Of a DNA stretch of 64,000 nucleotides, positions 28,601 through 37,329 are shown piece by piece. The notes beneath the pieces were generated by a model that was given only the letters and a program-made list of their open reading frames with translations, was not told the origin of the DNA and did no database searches. The stretch comes from Candidatus Dechloromonas phosphorivorans (lineage in GTDB: Bacteria > Pseudomonadota > Gammaproteobacteria > Burkholderiales > Rhodocyclaceae). The position numbers and the translations under genes are program-made. Location of the stretch: the NCBI GenBank assembly GCA_016721185.1, contig JADKIP010000012.1:186001-250000 (forward strand). Direction: 5' to 3'. Position 1 is the first letter of the stretch. The number at the start of each line of letters is the position of its first letter.

Positions 28601-30287
28601 GCGGGTTGATATCAGTCGTATTCAGCAGGTTGGGCTTCGGACCAACAAAAGAAACCAGCGACATGACCAATTCTTCGCGAATCGGATCAATCGGCGGGTT
28701 GGTCACCTGGGCAAACAATTGTTGGAAGTAGGCGTACAGCGTCTTGTTCTTGTTCGACAAAACGGGCAAGGCCGAATCCGTTCCCATTGAACCGGTTGCC
28801 TCTTCACCGTTCTGAACCATCGGCTCAAGGATGACCTTGATGTCTTCCTGGGTATAGCCAAAAGCCTGCTGGCGATCGAGCATGGAAGCGGTAGCCGCCT
28901 CAACCTTCTCAGCCGGTGCCGGCATTTCGTCCAGACGGATGCGGATCTTTTCAATCCACTCACGGTAAGGCTTGGCTTTAGCCAGCGAATCCTTCAGTTC
29001 CATATCGTCAATGATGCGACCTTGTTCGAGGTCGATCAGGAACATCTTGCCCGGTTGCAGGCGCCATTTCTTGACGATTTTCTTTTCCGGAATCGGCAGC
29101 ACGCCGGATTCGGAAGCCATGACCACGAGGTCATCATCGGTAACCAGATAACGGGCCGGGCGCAGGCCATTACGGTCAAGCGTGGCACCAATCTGGCGAC
29201 CATCGGTAAAGGCAACCGCGGCCGGGCCGTCCCACGGCTCCATCATTGCGGCGTGGTATTCGTAGAAGGCGCGACGGTTCTCATCCATCTGCGTGTGCTT
29301 TTCCCAAGCTTCGGGAATCATCAGCATCACGGCATGAGCCATCGAATAGCCGCCCATCACCAACAGTTCGAGAGCGTTGTCAAAGGAAGCAGAATCTGAC
29401 TGCCCCGGATAATGCAACGGCCAGACTTTTTTCAGATCGTCACCGAGAATCGGCGAGGAAATGGCCTGCTCACGCGCCTTGAACCAGTTGACGTTGCCAC
29501 GCACGGTGTTGATTTCGCCATTGTGGGCGATGTAACGGAACGGATGCGCCAAATCCCAAGTCGGGAAGGTATTGGTCGAAAAGCGCTGGTGTACCAAAGC
29601 AAGCGCAGAAATCGTCCGCTTGTCCTGAAGATCGAGGTAATAGACACCCACTTGATCAGCCAGCAGCAATCCCTTGTAGTTCACTGTCCGTGCCGAGAAC
29701 GACGGCACGTAGAATTCCTGACCGTGCTTGAGCTTGAGCGACTTGATAGCGTTCGCGGCGCGGCGACGGATGATGTAGAGCTTGCGCTCCAGTGCATCTG
29801 TCACAAAAACGTCTGGACCACGGCCGACAAATACTTGGCGGATCACAGGCTCTTTGGCTTTGACGGTCGGCGACATCGGCATATCACGATTGACCGGAAC
29901 ATCTCGCCAACCGAGTAGAACCTGGCCTTCTGCCTTGACGGAACGCTCAATTTCCTCGAGACAGGCGTGGCGCGAAGCAGCCTCCTGCGGCAGGAAAACC
30001 ATACCGACACCGTATTCACCCAATGGCGGCAGGGTAATACCTTGCTTGGCCATCTCTTCACGGTAAAACTGGTCCGGAATCTGGATCAGAATGCCAGCGC
30101 CATCACCCTGCAGGGGGTCGGCACCAACGGCACCGCGGTGATCCAGATTTTTCAGGATCAACAAACCCTGCTCAACGATGCTATGCGATTTTTGGCCTTT
30201 AAAATGGGCTACAAAGCCCACGCCACAAGCGTCGTGCTCGTTTGCGGGGTCGTACAAACCCTGCCGCTCAGGTACTGCCGATTCCAT
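25653..30287 (-). CDS. gltB: Glutamate synthase (NADPH), large subunit
   Basis: About 1544 residues in the normal GltB order: a class II glutamine amidotransferase beginning after a short propeptide with the nucleophile in HDACGVGFVAHFKG, a central domain, an FMN-binding synthase domain (GDGTG-like FDGGTGASPQSSIKHAG), a 3Fe-4S segment (CHLNTCPVGVATQDP), and a C-terminal beta-helix (GLSGGRIIIKP, then GMSGGIAYVLDEDGSF). Two ATG codons are possible; the second (30287) has AAGGA at proper spacing, the first (30296) has it too close. It converts glutamine ammonia and 2-oxoglutarate to glutamate. It follows aroB in the same direction after a 170-bp gap. Confidence 0.96.
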   Translation of the reverse strand: MESAVPERQGLYDPANEHDACGVGFVAHFKGQKSHSIVEQGLLILKNLDHRGAVGADPLQGDGAGILIQIPDQFYREEMAKQGITLPPLGEYGVGMVFLPQEAASRHACLEEIERSVKAEGQVLLGWRDVPVNRDMPMSPTVKAKEPVIRQVFVGRGPDVFVTDALERKLYIIRRRAANAIKSLKLKHGQEFYVPSFSARTVNYKGLLLADQVGVYYLDLQDKRTISALALVHQRFSTNTFPTWDLAHPFRYIAHNGEINTVRGNVNWFKAREQAISSPILGDDLKKVWPLHYPGQSDSASFDNALELLVMGGYSMAHAVMLMIPEAWEKHTQMDENRRAFYEYHAAMMEPWDGPAAVAFTDGRQIGATLDRNGLRPARYLVTDDDLVVMASESGVLPIPEKKIVKKWRLQPGKMFLIDLEQGRIIDDMELKDSLAKAKPYREWIEKIRIRLDEMPAPAEKVEAATASMLDRQQAFGYTQEDIKVILEPMVQNGEEATGSMGTDSALPVLSNKNKTLYAYFQQLFAQVTNPPIDPIREELVMSLVSFVGPKPNLLNTTDINPPIRLEVSQPVLTCTNMEKLRHIEKYTAGKFKSLELDICYPVAWGKAGIEARLASLAADAEDAVRSGANVLIVSDRKVDADHVAIPALLATSAIHQHLVKKGLRTSAGLVVETGSARETHHFALLGGYGAEAVHPYLALETIESLAKGDAATAEKYVYNYVKAIGKGLNKVMSKMGISTYMSYTGAQIFEAIGLQKDFVEKYFTGTPSNVEGIGVFEVAEEAIRLHEEAFSDNPVLTTMLDAGGEYAFRTRGEEHMWTPDSIAKLQHATRSGEVDTYKEYAKLINDQTKRHLTLRGLFEFKPTATAVPLAEVESAKEIVKRFATGAISLGAISTESHTTLAIAMNRIGGKSNTGEGGEDARRYAPVKGGTMLSEVVGKNRIARDLELKEGDSLRSAIKQVASGRFGVTTEYLVNADQIQIKMAQGAKPGEGGQLPGHKVSEYIGFLRHSVPGVGLISPPPHHDIYSIEDLAQLIHDLKNANSRASISVKLVSEVGVGTVAAGVAKAKADHVVIAGFDGGTGASPQSSIKHAGTPWELGLAETQQTLVLNRLRSRIRVQVDGQMKTGRDVVIGALLGADEFGFATAPLVVEGCIMMRKCHLNTCPVGVATQDPELRKRFTGQPEHVVNYFFFVAEEVREIMAELGIRKFEDLIGRADLLDMRPGIDHWKAKGLDFSKIFYQPNVPAHEPRCQTEEQDHGLSKALDHKLIAQAKQALEKGQKVQIETSIINVNRTCGAMLSGEVARRYGHAGLPDDTIHVKLTGTAGQSFGAFLAKGVTLELTGEGNDYVAKGLSGGRIIIKPSPDFRGNTQENIIVGNTVMYGAIAGQAFLAGVGGERFCVRNSGGTAVVEGVGDHGCEYMTGGTVVVLGMTGRNFAAGMSGGIAYVLDEDGSFKHRCNLAQVALEKVLPANRHAADEPLHRGIADEVQLKDLITQHAEYTGSVIAKTILANWDAYREKFVKIYPHEYKRALTEMAAAAQKEAA

Positions 30288-30458
30288 CACACGCATTCCT
30301 TCAAATAGCTTGGCCGGTGTAAGAGGGCCAACGATGAAAAGAGCCGAGGGTCATATTTTCTGCCTCGACCTCTACGAAATTTTGACGCAACCATCAAATA
30401 TACTGGCAAAACCCTGCCGATTCAAGATGCTGCAACGCACCAATACCACCCAAAAAAC

Positions 30459-31568
30459 TCAAACTTTCCCCGTTTGGGTGCATCGCGCTTCAATCGCTGC
30501 ACTTATCTGGGACTCATCAGCCACATCCGACATCACCGCCTGACCGATTTCCTTGAGCAAAACGAGGCGCAATTTACCGTCTTGTACTTTTTTGTCGTGG
30601 CGCATCAATTCAAGATACCTGGCTGCCCCCAAAGGCGCGCCAAACACGGGCAAGCCGGCCCGAATAAACAGGCGTTCAATCCTTAGCACCGCTTCGACTG
30701 GCAACCAACCCAACTGACGCGAGAGTTCAGCAGCAATTAGCGTGCCGGCGGCGATCGCTTCGCCATGCAACCACTCGCCGTAACCCAGACCAGTTTCGAT
30801 TGCATGGCCAAAGGTGTGGCCCAAATTGAGCAGCGCCCTTTCGCCGTTTTCCCGCTCGTCGGCCACAACGACTTCCGCCTTGTTGGTACAAGAGCGATGG
30901 ACGGCATATATCAGTGCATCTTTATCGCGAGCCAGCAACTTCTCAATATTTGCTTCAAGCCAGACAAAAAACTCGGGATCGCGGATCAAACCATATTTAA
31001 TAACTTCGGCCAAACCGGCTTTCAGTTCCCGGTCTGGCAGGGTATCAAGCGTGGAAATATCAGCCAGCACCAATTTAGGCTGATAAAAAGCACCGACCAT
31101 ATTTTTGCCGAGCGGGTGATTGATCGCAGTTTTTCCACCGACGGAAGAGTCAACCAACGAAAGCAAGGTGGTCGGTACCTGAATGAATGGCATACCACGC
31201 TGGTAACAAGCTGCCGCAAATCCACCCATATCGCCAATGACGCCGCCACCCAAGGCGATCAGTGTCGTGCTTCGCTCGCAGTGCGCGCTGAGCAATGCAT
31301 CAAAAATCAAGTTCAAGGTTTGCCAAGTCTTGTATTGCTCGCCATCAGGAAGAATGACTGGCAGCGTTGAAATTCCAGTATTTTCCAGGGTTGACCGCAA
31401 CAATTCGAGATATAGCGGCGCAACTGTCGTATTGGTAACCACTACCGCTTTCTTATGCTTGATGTGCGGCAAGATCAGCGCTGGCATGCTCAACACGCCG
31501 CAGCCGATGTGGATCGGGTAAGCCCGCTCATCCAATGCGACATTCAAGGTTTGAATCAGGTTTTGCAT
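30459..31568 (-). CDS. aroB: 3-dehydroquinate synthase
   Basis: A 369-residue NAD/Zn enzyme for step two of the shikimate pathway. Motifs: LPDGEQYKTWQTLN, LIALGGGVIGDMGGFAAA, PTTLLSLVDSSVGGKTAINH, GLAEVIKYGLI and the metal histidines in LLNLGHTFGHAIE. It overlaps the end of aroK by 13 bp, so the two are co-translated. Length is normal. Confidence 0.97.
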   Translation of the reverse strand: MQNLIQTLNVALDERAYPIHIGCGVLSMPALILPHIKHKKAVVVTNTTVAPLYLELLRSTLENTGISTLPVILPDGEQYKTWQTLNLIFDALLSAHCERSTTLIALGGGVIGDMGGFAAACYQRGMPFIQVPTTLLSLVDSSVGGKTAINHPLGKNMVGAFYQPKLVLADISTLDTLPDRELKAGLAEVIKYGLIRDPEFFVWLEANIEKLLARDKDALIYAVHRSCTNKAEVVVADERENGERALLNLGHTFGHAIETGLGYGEWLHGEAIAAGTLIAAELSRQLGWLPVEAVLRIERLFIRAGLPVFGAPLGAARYLELMRHDKKVQDGKLRLVLLKEIGQAVMSDVADESQISAAIEARCTQTGKV

Positions 31569-32083
31569 AACCGGCTAAATTCCCGCAATAGTTGCTGAAC
31601 GATGCCCGAAGCCACCAAGTGCGAACCTTCGACCACAAAATGGGCAGCCTCACGATAAAGAGGGTCGCGCGCAGCGTAAAGTTCCTCCAGCTTGGCCAAC
31701 GGGTTCTCTACTTGTAACAAGGGGCGATTTCGGTCGTGTTTTGTGCGCTCATATAAAAGCACAGGGGGAACATTGAGATACACACACCAGCCGGTCTCGT
31801 GAAGAATTCTCCGATTTTCCGGATTGAGCACCGCCCCGCCCCCCGTTGCCAGAACGATGTTATCGACACCTGACAACTCCGCGATGGTTTGTGACTCGCG
31901 GCGACGAAACCCTTCCTCACCCTCAATTTCAAAAATTGTCGGAATAAGCACACCCGTGCGCTCAACAATTTCATGATCAGAATCGAAGAAACGACGCCCG
32001 AGGCGCCGAGCAAGTTGCCGCCCGACGGTCGTTTTTCCAGCCCCCATCAGGCCAACAAGATATATGTTTCGACGATTTTCCAC
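31556..32083 (-). CDS. aroK: Shikimate kinase
   Basis: 175 residues. A Walker A loop GLMGAGKTTVGRQLA is followed by DSDHEIVERTG (shikimate/Mg site), FRRRESQTI and LATGGGAVLN, all typical of shikimate kinase. It phosphorylates shikimate with ATP. It comes after pilQ in the familiar pilMNOPQ-aroK-aroB order, but a hairpin terminator separates it from pilQ, so some transcription may start anew here. Confidence 0.96.
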   Translation of the reverse strand: MENRRNIYLVGLMGAGKTTVGRQLARRLGRRFFDSDHEIVERTGVLIPTIFEIEGEEGFRRRESQTIAELSGVDNIVLATGGGAVLNPENRRILHETGWCVYLNVPPVLLYERTKHDRNRPLLQVENPLAKLEELYAARDPLYREAAHFVVEGSHLVASGIVQQLLREFSRLCKT

Positions 32084-32111
32084 GGCCGGATTCTATCTGA
32101 CTCTGGTCTAG

Positions 32112-32147
32112 GCACAAAAAGAGAGGCCGGCATTGCCGGCCTCGGAG
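32112..32147 (-). terminator. Rho-independent terminator between pilQ and aroK
   Basis: On the minus strand, GAGGCCGGCAATGCCGGCCTC (a near-perfect stem written here at 32119-32143 on the plus strand) is followed by TTTTT. It ends the pilMNOPQ transcript, perhaps partially. Confidence 0.85.
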
Positions 32148-32166
32148 CTATCTGACTACGTAAAGA

Positions 32167-34362
32167 TCAATCGAAACGAAGTTTGTCAGAGACGATCCTT
32201 GGCGTGATAAAGACCAGTAGTTCGCGGCGCTTTCCAGTTTCGTTTTTGTATTTGAAAAGCCAACCAAGGTAAGGAATATCACCGAGCACGGGTACTTTCT
32301 CAACAGCATTTTGGCTATCCGTCACAAATACGCCGCCGATAACAACAGTGCCACCGTTTTCAACAACAACATTTGTCTCAACAATGGAGCTTTTGATCGG
32401 TGGGTTACCGAGAATTGCACGGGTATAGTCTGGCTCCTCTTTCTTCACTACTAGCAGCATCCTGACTGTACCTTCAGGCGTAATCTGCGGCGTCGCTTCT
32501 AACGAAAGTTTGGCTGATTTGAATGCCACAGTTTGCGTTATGGCTCCACCGGTAGTCTGCGTCGTAACATAGGGAATCTCAGTTCCATCTTCAATTTTGG
32601 CCTTGACGTTGTTAGCCGTGATCACCCTTGGACTGGAAATAATTTTGCCAATACCATCCGACTCAAGTGCAGCCAATTCCAGATTCAAAATTCTGGTCAA
32701 CGATGCATTGAACAATGACAAAGCAAGCGTGCCGCCTGTTGACGAAAAGGATGGCAAATTCACCCCAAGCGCATTCGCAGTCGTTTGAACGCCAGGGGTA
32801 TACGTCGAATTAACAGTCGTCACGCCACCGGTTGTCGTCGCACTCGATGTTGAAGTCGGGGGGGCATATGCCCCGCCACCGACGTACAGGCCACTATTGC
32901 CAATCTGCTCAGCCTTGCGAGTCAGGAAATTCATTTTCACGCCCAGTTCGCGATTGAAGGTGTCGTTTGCCTCAACCACCCTCGCCTCAATCAAAACCTG
33001 TCTCGCTCCGACGTCAATTGCCTTTATGAAAGAGCGAATTTCTTCAAGCTTTGACGGTATATCATTCACAAAAAGTATGTTCGATTGAGGATCAGCAATA
33101 GCGCTACCTCGCTTGCTCAGCAAGCGTTGAGCAGCAGTGTTGGCGCCTGGAGCCGCTGGCGCAGCTGCAGACCCCGCAAGGGGTAAACCAGCCAGTAGCC
33201 TCGCCACATCCGCTGCCTTCTGATAATTCATGACAAACTGCTCAAGCTTCAAAGGTTCAAGATCACTATTTTGCTGCTTCGACTCGAACTCAAGCTTTTC
33301 ACGAGTAGCAATTTCATCGCGCGGGGCAATCATGATGATATTGCCCTTCTTGCGCATATCCAGACCCTTCTGCTGGAAAATGATATCGATCACCTGATCG
33401 GCCGGGACGTCTTTGAGTACAAGGGTAGTCATACCAGTAACGGTGTCACTGATTACTGCATTCAACCCGAGTTCTTCAGCCATCAAACGAAGCAAAGCAC
33501 GAACATCGCCATTCTGATAATTAATGCTGACCCTCGGACCCTGATAACCAACTTTGCTTCCTTGAACAAGCTTGTTCGGGTCTTCCACAATACGCTTTAC
33601 CTCAACGACAAATTGGTTGTCACTTTGATAGGCGTTATGCTCCCATTGCCCTTTGGGTGAAATCGTCATACGAACGTTCTCCCCCAAGGCCTTCGTTTCA
33701 ACAGTGGAGACCGGTGTTGCGAAATCGACCACATCCAGTTTACGACGCAGATTCTCAGGCACCGACGTCTTCATGAAATCGACAATTAAATCGGCACCTT
33801 GTTGCCGAATGTCAATCCCGGTTCCAGGATCGCTCAGGTCCACGACAATTCGTCCTTCACCATCCTTACCCCGGCGGAACATGACGTCACGTAGCGAATG
33901 CTTGCTGCCAATGGCGCTTTCTTCAGCAAAACGCGTCGCACGCTCCGCCGCAGAATCACCGACGCGCACAATTGGCGAAAGGATGACGTAGAGGGCCTTT
34001 CCATCCAGTCGCGTCTTGTAGTTCATATTGCGCCCAAGATTGAGCACTAAACGAGTCCGTTCTCCCACCTGCACCACATTCAAGCTACGCAAATCGCCCT
34101 CATTCACAAGCTGACTATTTTTGCCTAGACCGTTTGCGGTCGACGGAAAATCAAGGGCTATTTTGGCCGGGTTGGCAATACTGAAACCAGCTGGCGGTGA
34201 CGTCAGCGCCTCCATGAGGTCAATCTTGACAGCAATTTCGTTACCCTGCCGAACGACGTTAATTGCTTCAATCGTGTTGGCCGGTGGCGTCTCCGCCTTC
34301 AGCGGAGAAACCAAGGCAAGGCAGGCTGTCGCCACTACGAGCGAGTAATTGATGAATTTCAT
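32167..34362 (-). CDS. pilQ: Type IV pilus secretin PilQ
   Basis: A 731-residue outer-membrane secretin through which the pilus exits. A signal peptide ends LVSPLKAE; two AMIN-type N-terminal domains (IEAINVVRQGNEIAVKI, and a second after residue 150) bind peptidoglycan; a secretin/TonB short N-terminal domain (NYQNGDVRALLRLMAEELGL) follows, then an N1-like domain and the secretin core with VPVLGDIPYLGWLFK and LLVFITPRIV near the end. The start at 34362 has AGGAGGG in front and overlaps the pilP stop by 4 bp. A Gly/Ser/Thr-rich insert sits near residue 500. Confidence 0.96.
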   Translation of the reverse strand: MKFINYSLVVATACLALVSPLKAETPPANTIEAINVVRQGNEIAVKIDLMEALTSPPAGFSIANPAKIALDFPSTANGLGKNSQLVNEGDLRSLNVVQVGERTRLVLNLGRNMNYKTRLDGKALYVILSPIVRVGDSAAERATRFAEESAIGSKHSLRDVMFRRGKDGEGRIVVDLSDPGTGIDIRQQGADLIVDFMKTSVPENLRRKLDVVDFATPVSTVETKALGENVRMTISPKGQWEHNAYQSDNQFVVEVKRIVEDPNKLVQGSKVGYQGPRVSINYQNGDVRALLRLMAEELGLNAVISDTVTGMTTLVLKDVPADQVIDIIFQQKGLDMRKKGNIIMIAPRDEIATREKLEFESKQQNSDLEPLKLEQFVMNYQKAADVARLLAGLPLAGSAAAPAAPGANTAAQRLLSKRGSAIADPQSNILFVNDIPSKLEEIRSFIKAIDVGARQVLIEARVVEANDTFNRELGVKMNFLTRKAEQIGNSGLYVGGGAYAPPTSTSSATTTGGVTTVNSTYTPGVQTTANALGVNLPSFSSTGGTLALSLFNASLTRILNLELAALESDGIGKIISSPRVITANNVKAKIEDGTEIPYVTTQTTGGAITQTVAFKSAKLSLEATPQITPEGTVRMLLVVKKEEPDYTRAILGNPPIKSSIVETNVVVENGGTVVIGGVFVTDSQNAVEKVPVLGDIPYLGWLFKYKNETGKRRELLVFITPRIVSDKLRFD

Positions 34363-34904
34363 TTCTTGCTTCCCTCCTTGCTCTGTAGGTAAAGCGTGCT
34401 CTTGCGCTCGCTCCAATCACCTGCAGAGTCCTGAATCAATTCCCGCAGTTCGACTTCCCTGTCCGAAATCTGCGTCACCATGCCAAAATCAAGACCCATG
34501 TAGTCACCAACCTTGACTTGCTTGACCTTATCCTCGACTTGAATAACCGCCATAGGCTTCTTGTTAATATTGAGAAAGCCAATCATCCTGAGCGATTCGA
34601 TGGGGTATTTCTCAAGCAGACTGTTTCGCAATTCGCGAGCATCAAAATCAGGCTGGAAGGCACCACCTTGAGCATCCCCTTGCCTATTTTTTGACTCAGG
34701 TTCAATCTTGCCGGGCTTGAATGGATCAAGCATACCCTCAACATCGTAGGGTACAGGCTGGTATGGCAGCACTTCCGGCAATTTGGGAACACTGCCCCGC
34801 AAATCTTTGGAGTTATCTGCCATCCACTGCTTTAAATCATCATGCCCTTCTCCAGAACAGGCCGCCAAAGTGCCAAAGAGGGCGATAAGCAATATCCGCT
34901 TCAC
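34359..34904 (-). CDS. pilP: Type IV pilus lipoprotein PilP
   Basis: A 181-residue inner-membrane lipoprotein. A signal peptide with lipobox GTLAAC is followed by the PilP beta domain (LDPFKPGKIEPESKNRQG, then LRMIGFLNINKKPMAVIQ and VKVGDYMGLDFGMVTQI). It links the PilMNO complex with PilQ across the periplasm. It overlaps pilO and pilQ by 4 bp on either side. Confidence 0.94.
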   Translation of the reverse strand: MKRILLIALFGTLAACSGEGHDDLKQWMADNSKDLRGSVPKLPEVLPYQPVPYDVEGMLDPFKPGKIEPESKNRQGDAQGGAFQPDFDARELRNSLLEKYPIESLRMIGFLNINKKPMAVIQVEDKVKQVKVGDYMGLDFGMVTQISDREVELRELIQDSAGDWSERKSTLYLQSKEGSKK

Positions 34905-35563
34905 TTTTTAGCTCCTTGCGCGGGCTTTTTCTGCCTGGCGATCTCTTCCTCATCAAGGTAGCGGAAGGTTTTGGTCGTGGCATCCATCGTCAAAACGCCA
35001 TCCTTGAGAGGCGCTATTGAGAGGTTATTCAATGTAACGATCCGCGGAAGCTTGGCGATATCAGCAGCAAATGCACCAAAGTCGTGATAAGTCCCATTAA
35101 TTTTTACCGCAATCGGCAGTTCGGCGTAGAAGTCCTTGATTTGTTCCTGGGCAGGCCGGAATAGCTCGAACTGTAGACCACGGCCAAGACCAGCCTGATT
35201 AACCTCAATAAGCAAGGCTTCGATTTCAGATTTGTTCGGCAGTTGCTTCAACAAGGCACCAAATGATCGGTCAATATCGGCTAGTTGCTGCGTATAGACT
35301 TCAAGATTGACGGCCTGACGTTTTTTTTCCAAAAATTGCTGTTTCAGCGTTTCTTCTTCACGCTGCTTGGTATCAAGCTCGGTGAGTTGGTCATTCCAGA
35401 CAAACCACCAGCCAGCTACAACAATTGTCAGAAACAATCCAAGCAGAACTGTCACTTTCGGAATCTGATGCCACGATCCCGGGTCGTTGGGATTCATATG
35501 ACGAAAATCGTCAAGAATCGCCTGAAAGTCAATTTTCGGCATCGCGATAGCCTTGGCTTTCAT
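34901..35563 (-). CDS. pilO: Type IV pilus inner-membrane protein PilO
   Basis: 220 residues: a short cytoplasmic head, one membrane segment (VTVLLGLFLTIVVAGWWFVW), a coiled coil with LTELDTKQREEETLKQQFLE, and a ferredoxin-like periplasmic domain (GLGRGLQFELFRPAQEQIKD). It forms a heterodimer with PilN. It overlaps both neighbours by 4 bp. Confidence 0.94.
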   Translation of the reverse strand: MKAKAIAMPKIDFQAILDDFRHMNPNDPGSWHQIPKVTVLLGLFLTIVVAGWWFVWNDQLTELDTKQREEETLKQQFLEKKRQAVNLEVYTQQLADIDRSFGALLKQLPNKSEIEALLIEVNQAGLGRGLQFELFRPAQEQIKDFYAELPIAVKINGTYHDFGAFAADIAKLPRIVTLNNLSIAPLKDGVLTMDATTKTFRYLDEEEIARQKKPAQGAKK

Positions 35564-36138
35564 TTCGCAGCCTTTCCGGCTTTGACATCATCGGATTTCG
35601 CGCGAGTCAGTTCAAAAGTCATGCTGAATTCATTAATCCGGCGGCCATTGAGAACCCCAGCTTTGACTTCAATCAACTGTGGCTTCTCCAGCCAGGGCGA
35701 AGCATCTATATTGCGCATCAAGGCCGAGACCCGCGCATTGGACTGTGCATAACCGGTCAGGCTCACTTTCAAACTTTCCTGCTTAAGGGTTCTGATATAG
35801 ACCCCCTCAGGAACCTGTTTAACCATTTCGCTCAGCAAATAAACCGTTTCACCACGATCCCGCTGCAGATTTTCAATGACTTGTTTGCGGGAGAGGAGCG
35901 CCTGCGTCTGCTCCTTAAGCCGCTTGATCTGGTCCAACTGCTTGTCAAGAACAGCTATTTCCTGCTTGAGAAAATCATTGTTGCCTGCCTGCAAACTGAT
36001 CTGACCGTCAATCAACGTGTAGATCGCGAAGACGATAAGTGCAGCTAGTACCGAGACAAGGCCGGTCAGAACATAAAACTGTTCCCGCTTGGCCTTTTTA
36101 GCCTCTTCACGGTGAGGAAGAAGGTTAATACGGATCAT
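35560..36138 (-). CDS. pilN: Type IV pilus inner-membrane protein PilN
   Basis: 192 residues. The N terminus MIRINLLPHREEAKK is the conserved PilM-binding peptide; a membrane segment (FYVLTGLVSVLAALIVFAIY), a coiled coil and a periplasmic ferredoxin-like fold follow. It overlaps the pilM stop by 4 bp. Normal length. Confidence 0.96.
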   Translation of the reverse strand: MIRINLLPHREEAKKAKREQFYVLTGLVSVLAALIVFAIYTLIDGQISLQAGNNDFLKQEIAVLDKQLDQIKRLKEQTQALLSRKQVIENLQRDRGETVYLLSEMVKQVPEGVYIRTLKQESLKVSLTGYAQSNARVSALMRNIDASPWLEKPQLIEVKAGVLNGRRINEFSMTFELTRAKSDDVKAGKAAK

Positions 36139-37220
36139 AACGGATCAAACCTCCGCAACGCCAAGCCGCAAGCAACCATCAACGATGATGAATCGGCTAG
36201 CAAACTCTTGGCCCGAACCCGGTCGGAAACAATCATGTTGGCAAAGGGGTTGGCGATCAATGTATTCACTTGGGTGCGGGTCGCAACAACCTCATCAATC
36301 CCGGGGATAACGGCACACCCACCGGCCAGCACGATGTGATCTACTTGGTTGTACTGGGTGGAGGTAAAGAAAAATTGCAGGGCGCGCGACACTTCCAAGG
36401 CCAGATTTTCCATAAACGGGTTGAGCAATTCGGCCTCATAACCCTCAGGCAAGCTCCCCGCCCTTTTTGCTGCCTCGGCATCCTCATGAGTCATGCCGTA
36501 ATGCCGGGTAATGTCTTGAGTCAGTTGCCCACCGCCAAAAGCCTGTTCGCGAGCATAGATCTGCTGGCCATTCCGGAGCACCGTCAGCGTCATTACATTG
36601 GCGCCGGCATCAATCAGGGCAATTACCTGATTTTCGCCACCATCCGGTAACTGGCGCTCGATCAATTCAAATGCTGAAAGGGTTGCCAATGACTCGACAT
36701 CGACCACAACCGCTTTTAAACCCGCAGCATCAGCGACCGCAACACGATCTTCAACCCGTTCTTTTTTGGAGGCCGCAATCAAGACTTCCATTTCATCGGG
36801 CACAGAAGGCGACGGCCCGATAATCTGATAATCAAGATTGACTTCGTCAATCGCAAACGGAATGTACTGATTGGCTTCCGATTCAACTTGCGCTTCCAGC
36901 TCTTCGTCACGCAAACCGGCTGGAACGATAATTTTCTTGGTGATGACCGCAGAACCCGGCAACGCCATAGCTACATTTCGTGTTGACGTACCCAAACGCT
37001 TCCAGGCTCGCCTGACACAATCAACGACACCTTCGAGATTGGCAATATTGCCATCGGAAACGGCATCCTTAGGCAATACCTCTATCGTATAGCGTTCGAC
37101 GCGGTAGCCATCCTTACCATGGGCGGTCAATTCAACCAGCTTGACCGCGGACGAACTGATGTCCAACCCGATCAAGGGGCGCGCCTTGGTATTCAACAAC
37201 TTGGAAATATCAAAGCCCAC
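36135..37220 (-). CDS. pilM: Type IV pilus actin-like ATPase PilM
   Basis: 361 residues with an actin/FtsA fold: LIGLDISSSAVKLVEL at the start (phosphate-1 loop), ALIDAGANVMTLTVLRNGQ (phosphate-2), and VLAGGCAVIPGIDEVV (adenosine motif). It is cytoplasmic, binds the PilN N-terminal peptide and heads the pilMNOPQ operon. It is divergent from the penicillin-binding protein gene, an arrangement widespread in proteobacteria. Confidence 0.97.
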   Translation of the reverse strand: MGFDISKLLNTKARPLIGLDISSSAVKLVELTAHGKDGYRVERYTIEVLPKDAVSDGNIANLEGVVDCVRRAWKRLGTSTRNVAMALPGSAVITKKIIVPAGLRDEELEAQVESEANQYIPFAIDEVNLDYQIIGPSPSVPDEMEVLIAASKKERVEDRVAVADAAGLKAVVVDVESLATLSAFELIERQLPDGGENQVIALIDAGANVMTLTVLRNGQQIYAREQAFGGGQLTQDITRHYGMTHEDAEAAKRAGSLPEGYEAELLNPFMENLALEVSRALQFFFTSTQYNQVDHIVLAGGCAVIPGIDEVVATRTQVNTLIANPFANMIVSDRVRAKSLLADSSSLMVACGLALRRFDPL

Positions 37221-37329
37221 CCGACCCCCAGAAAGTCTTTATAGATTACGTAGTTAGCAAAATAACCAATAATTCACTTCAAATCCTAGCAACAACCCCC
37301 AAGCATGTAAAGCACTTTTACGGCGGCAC

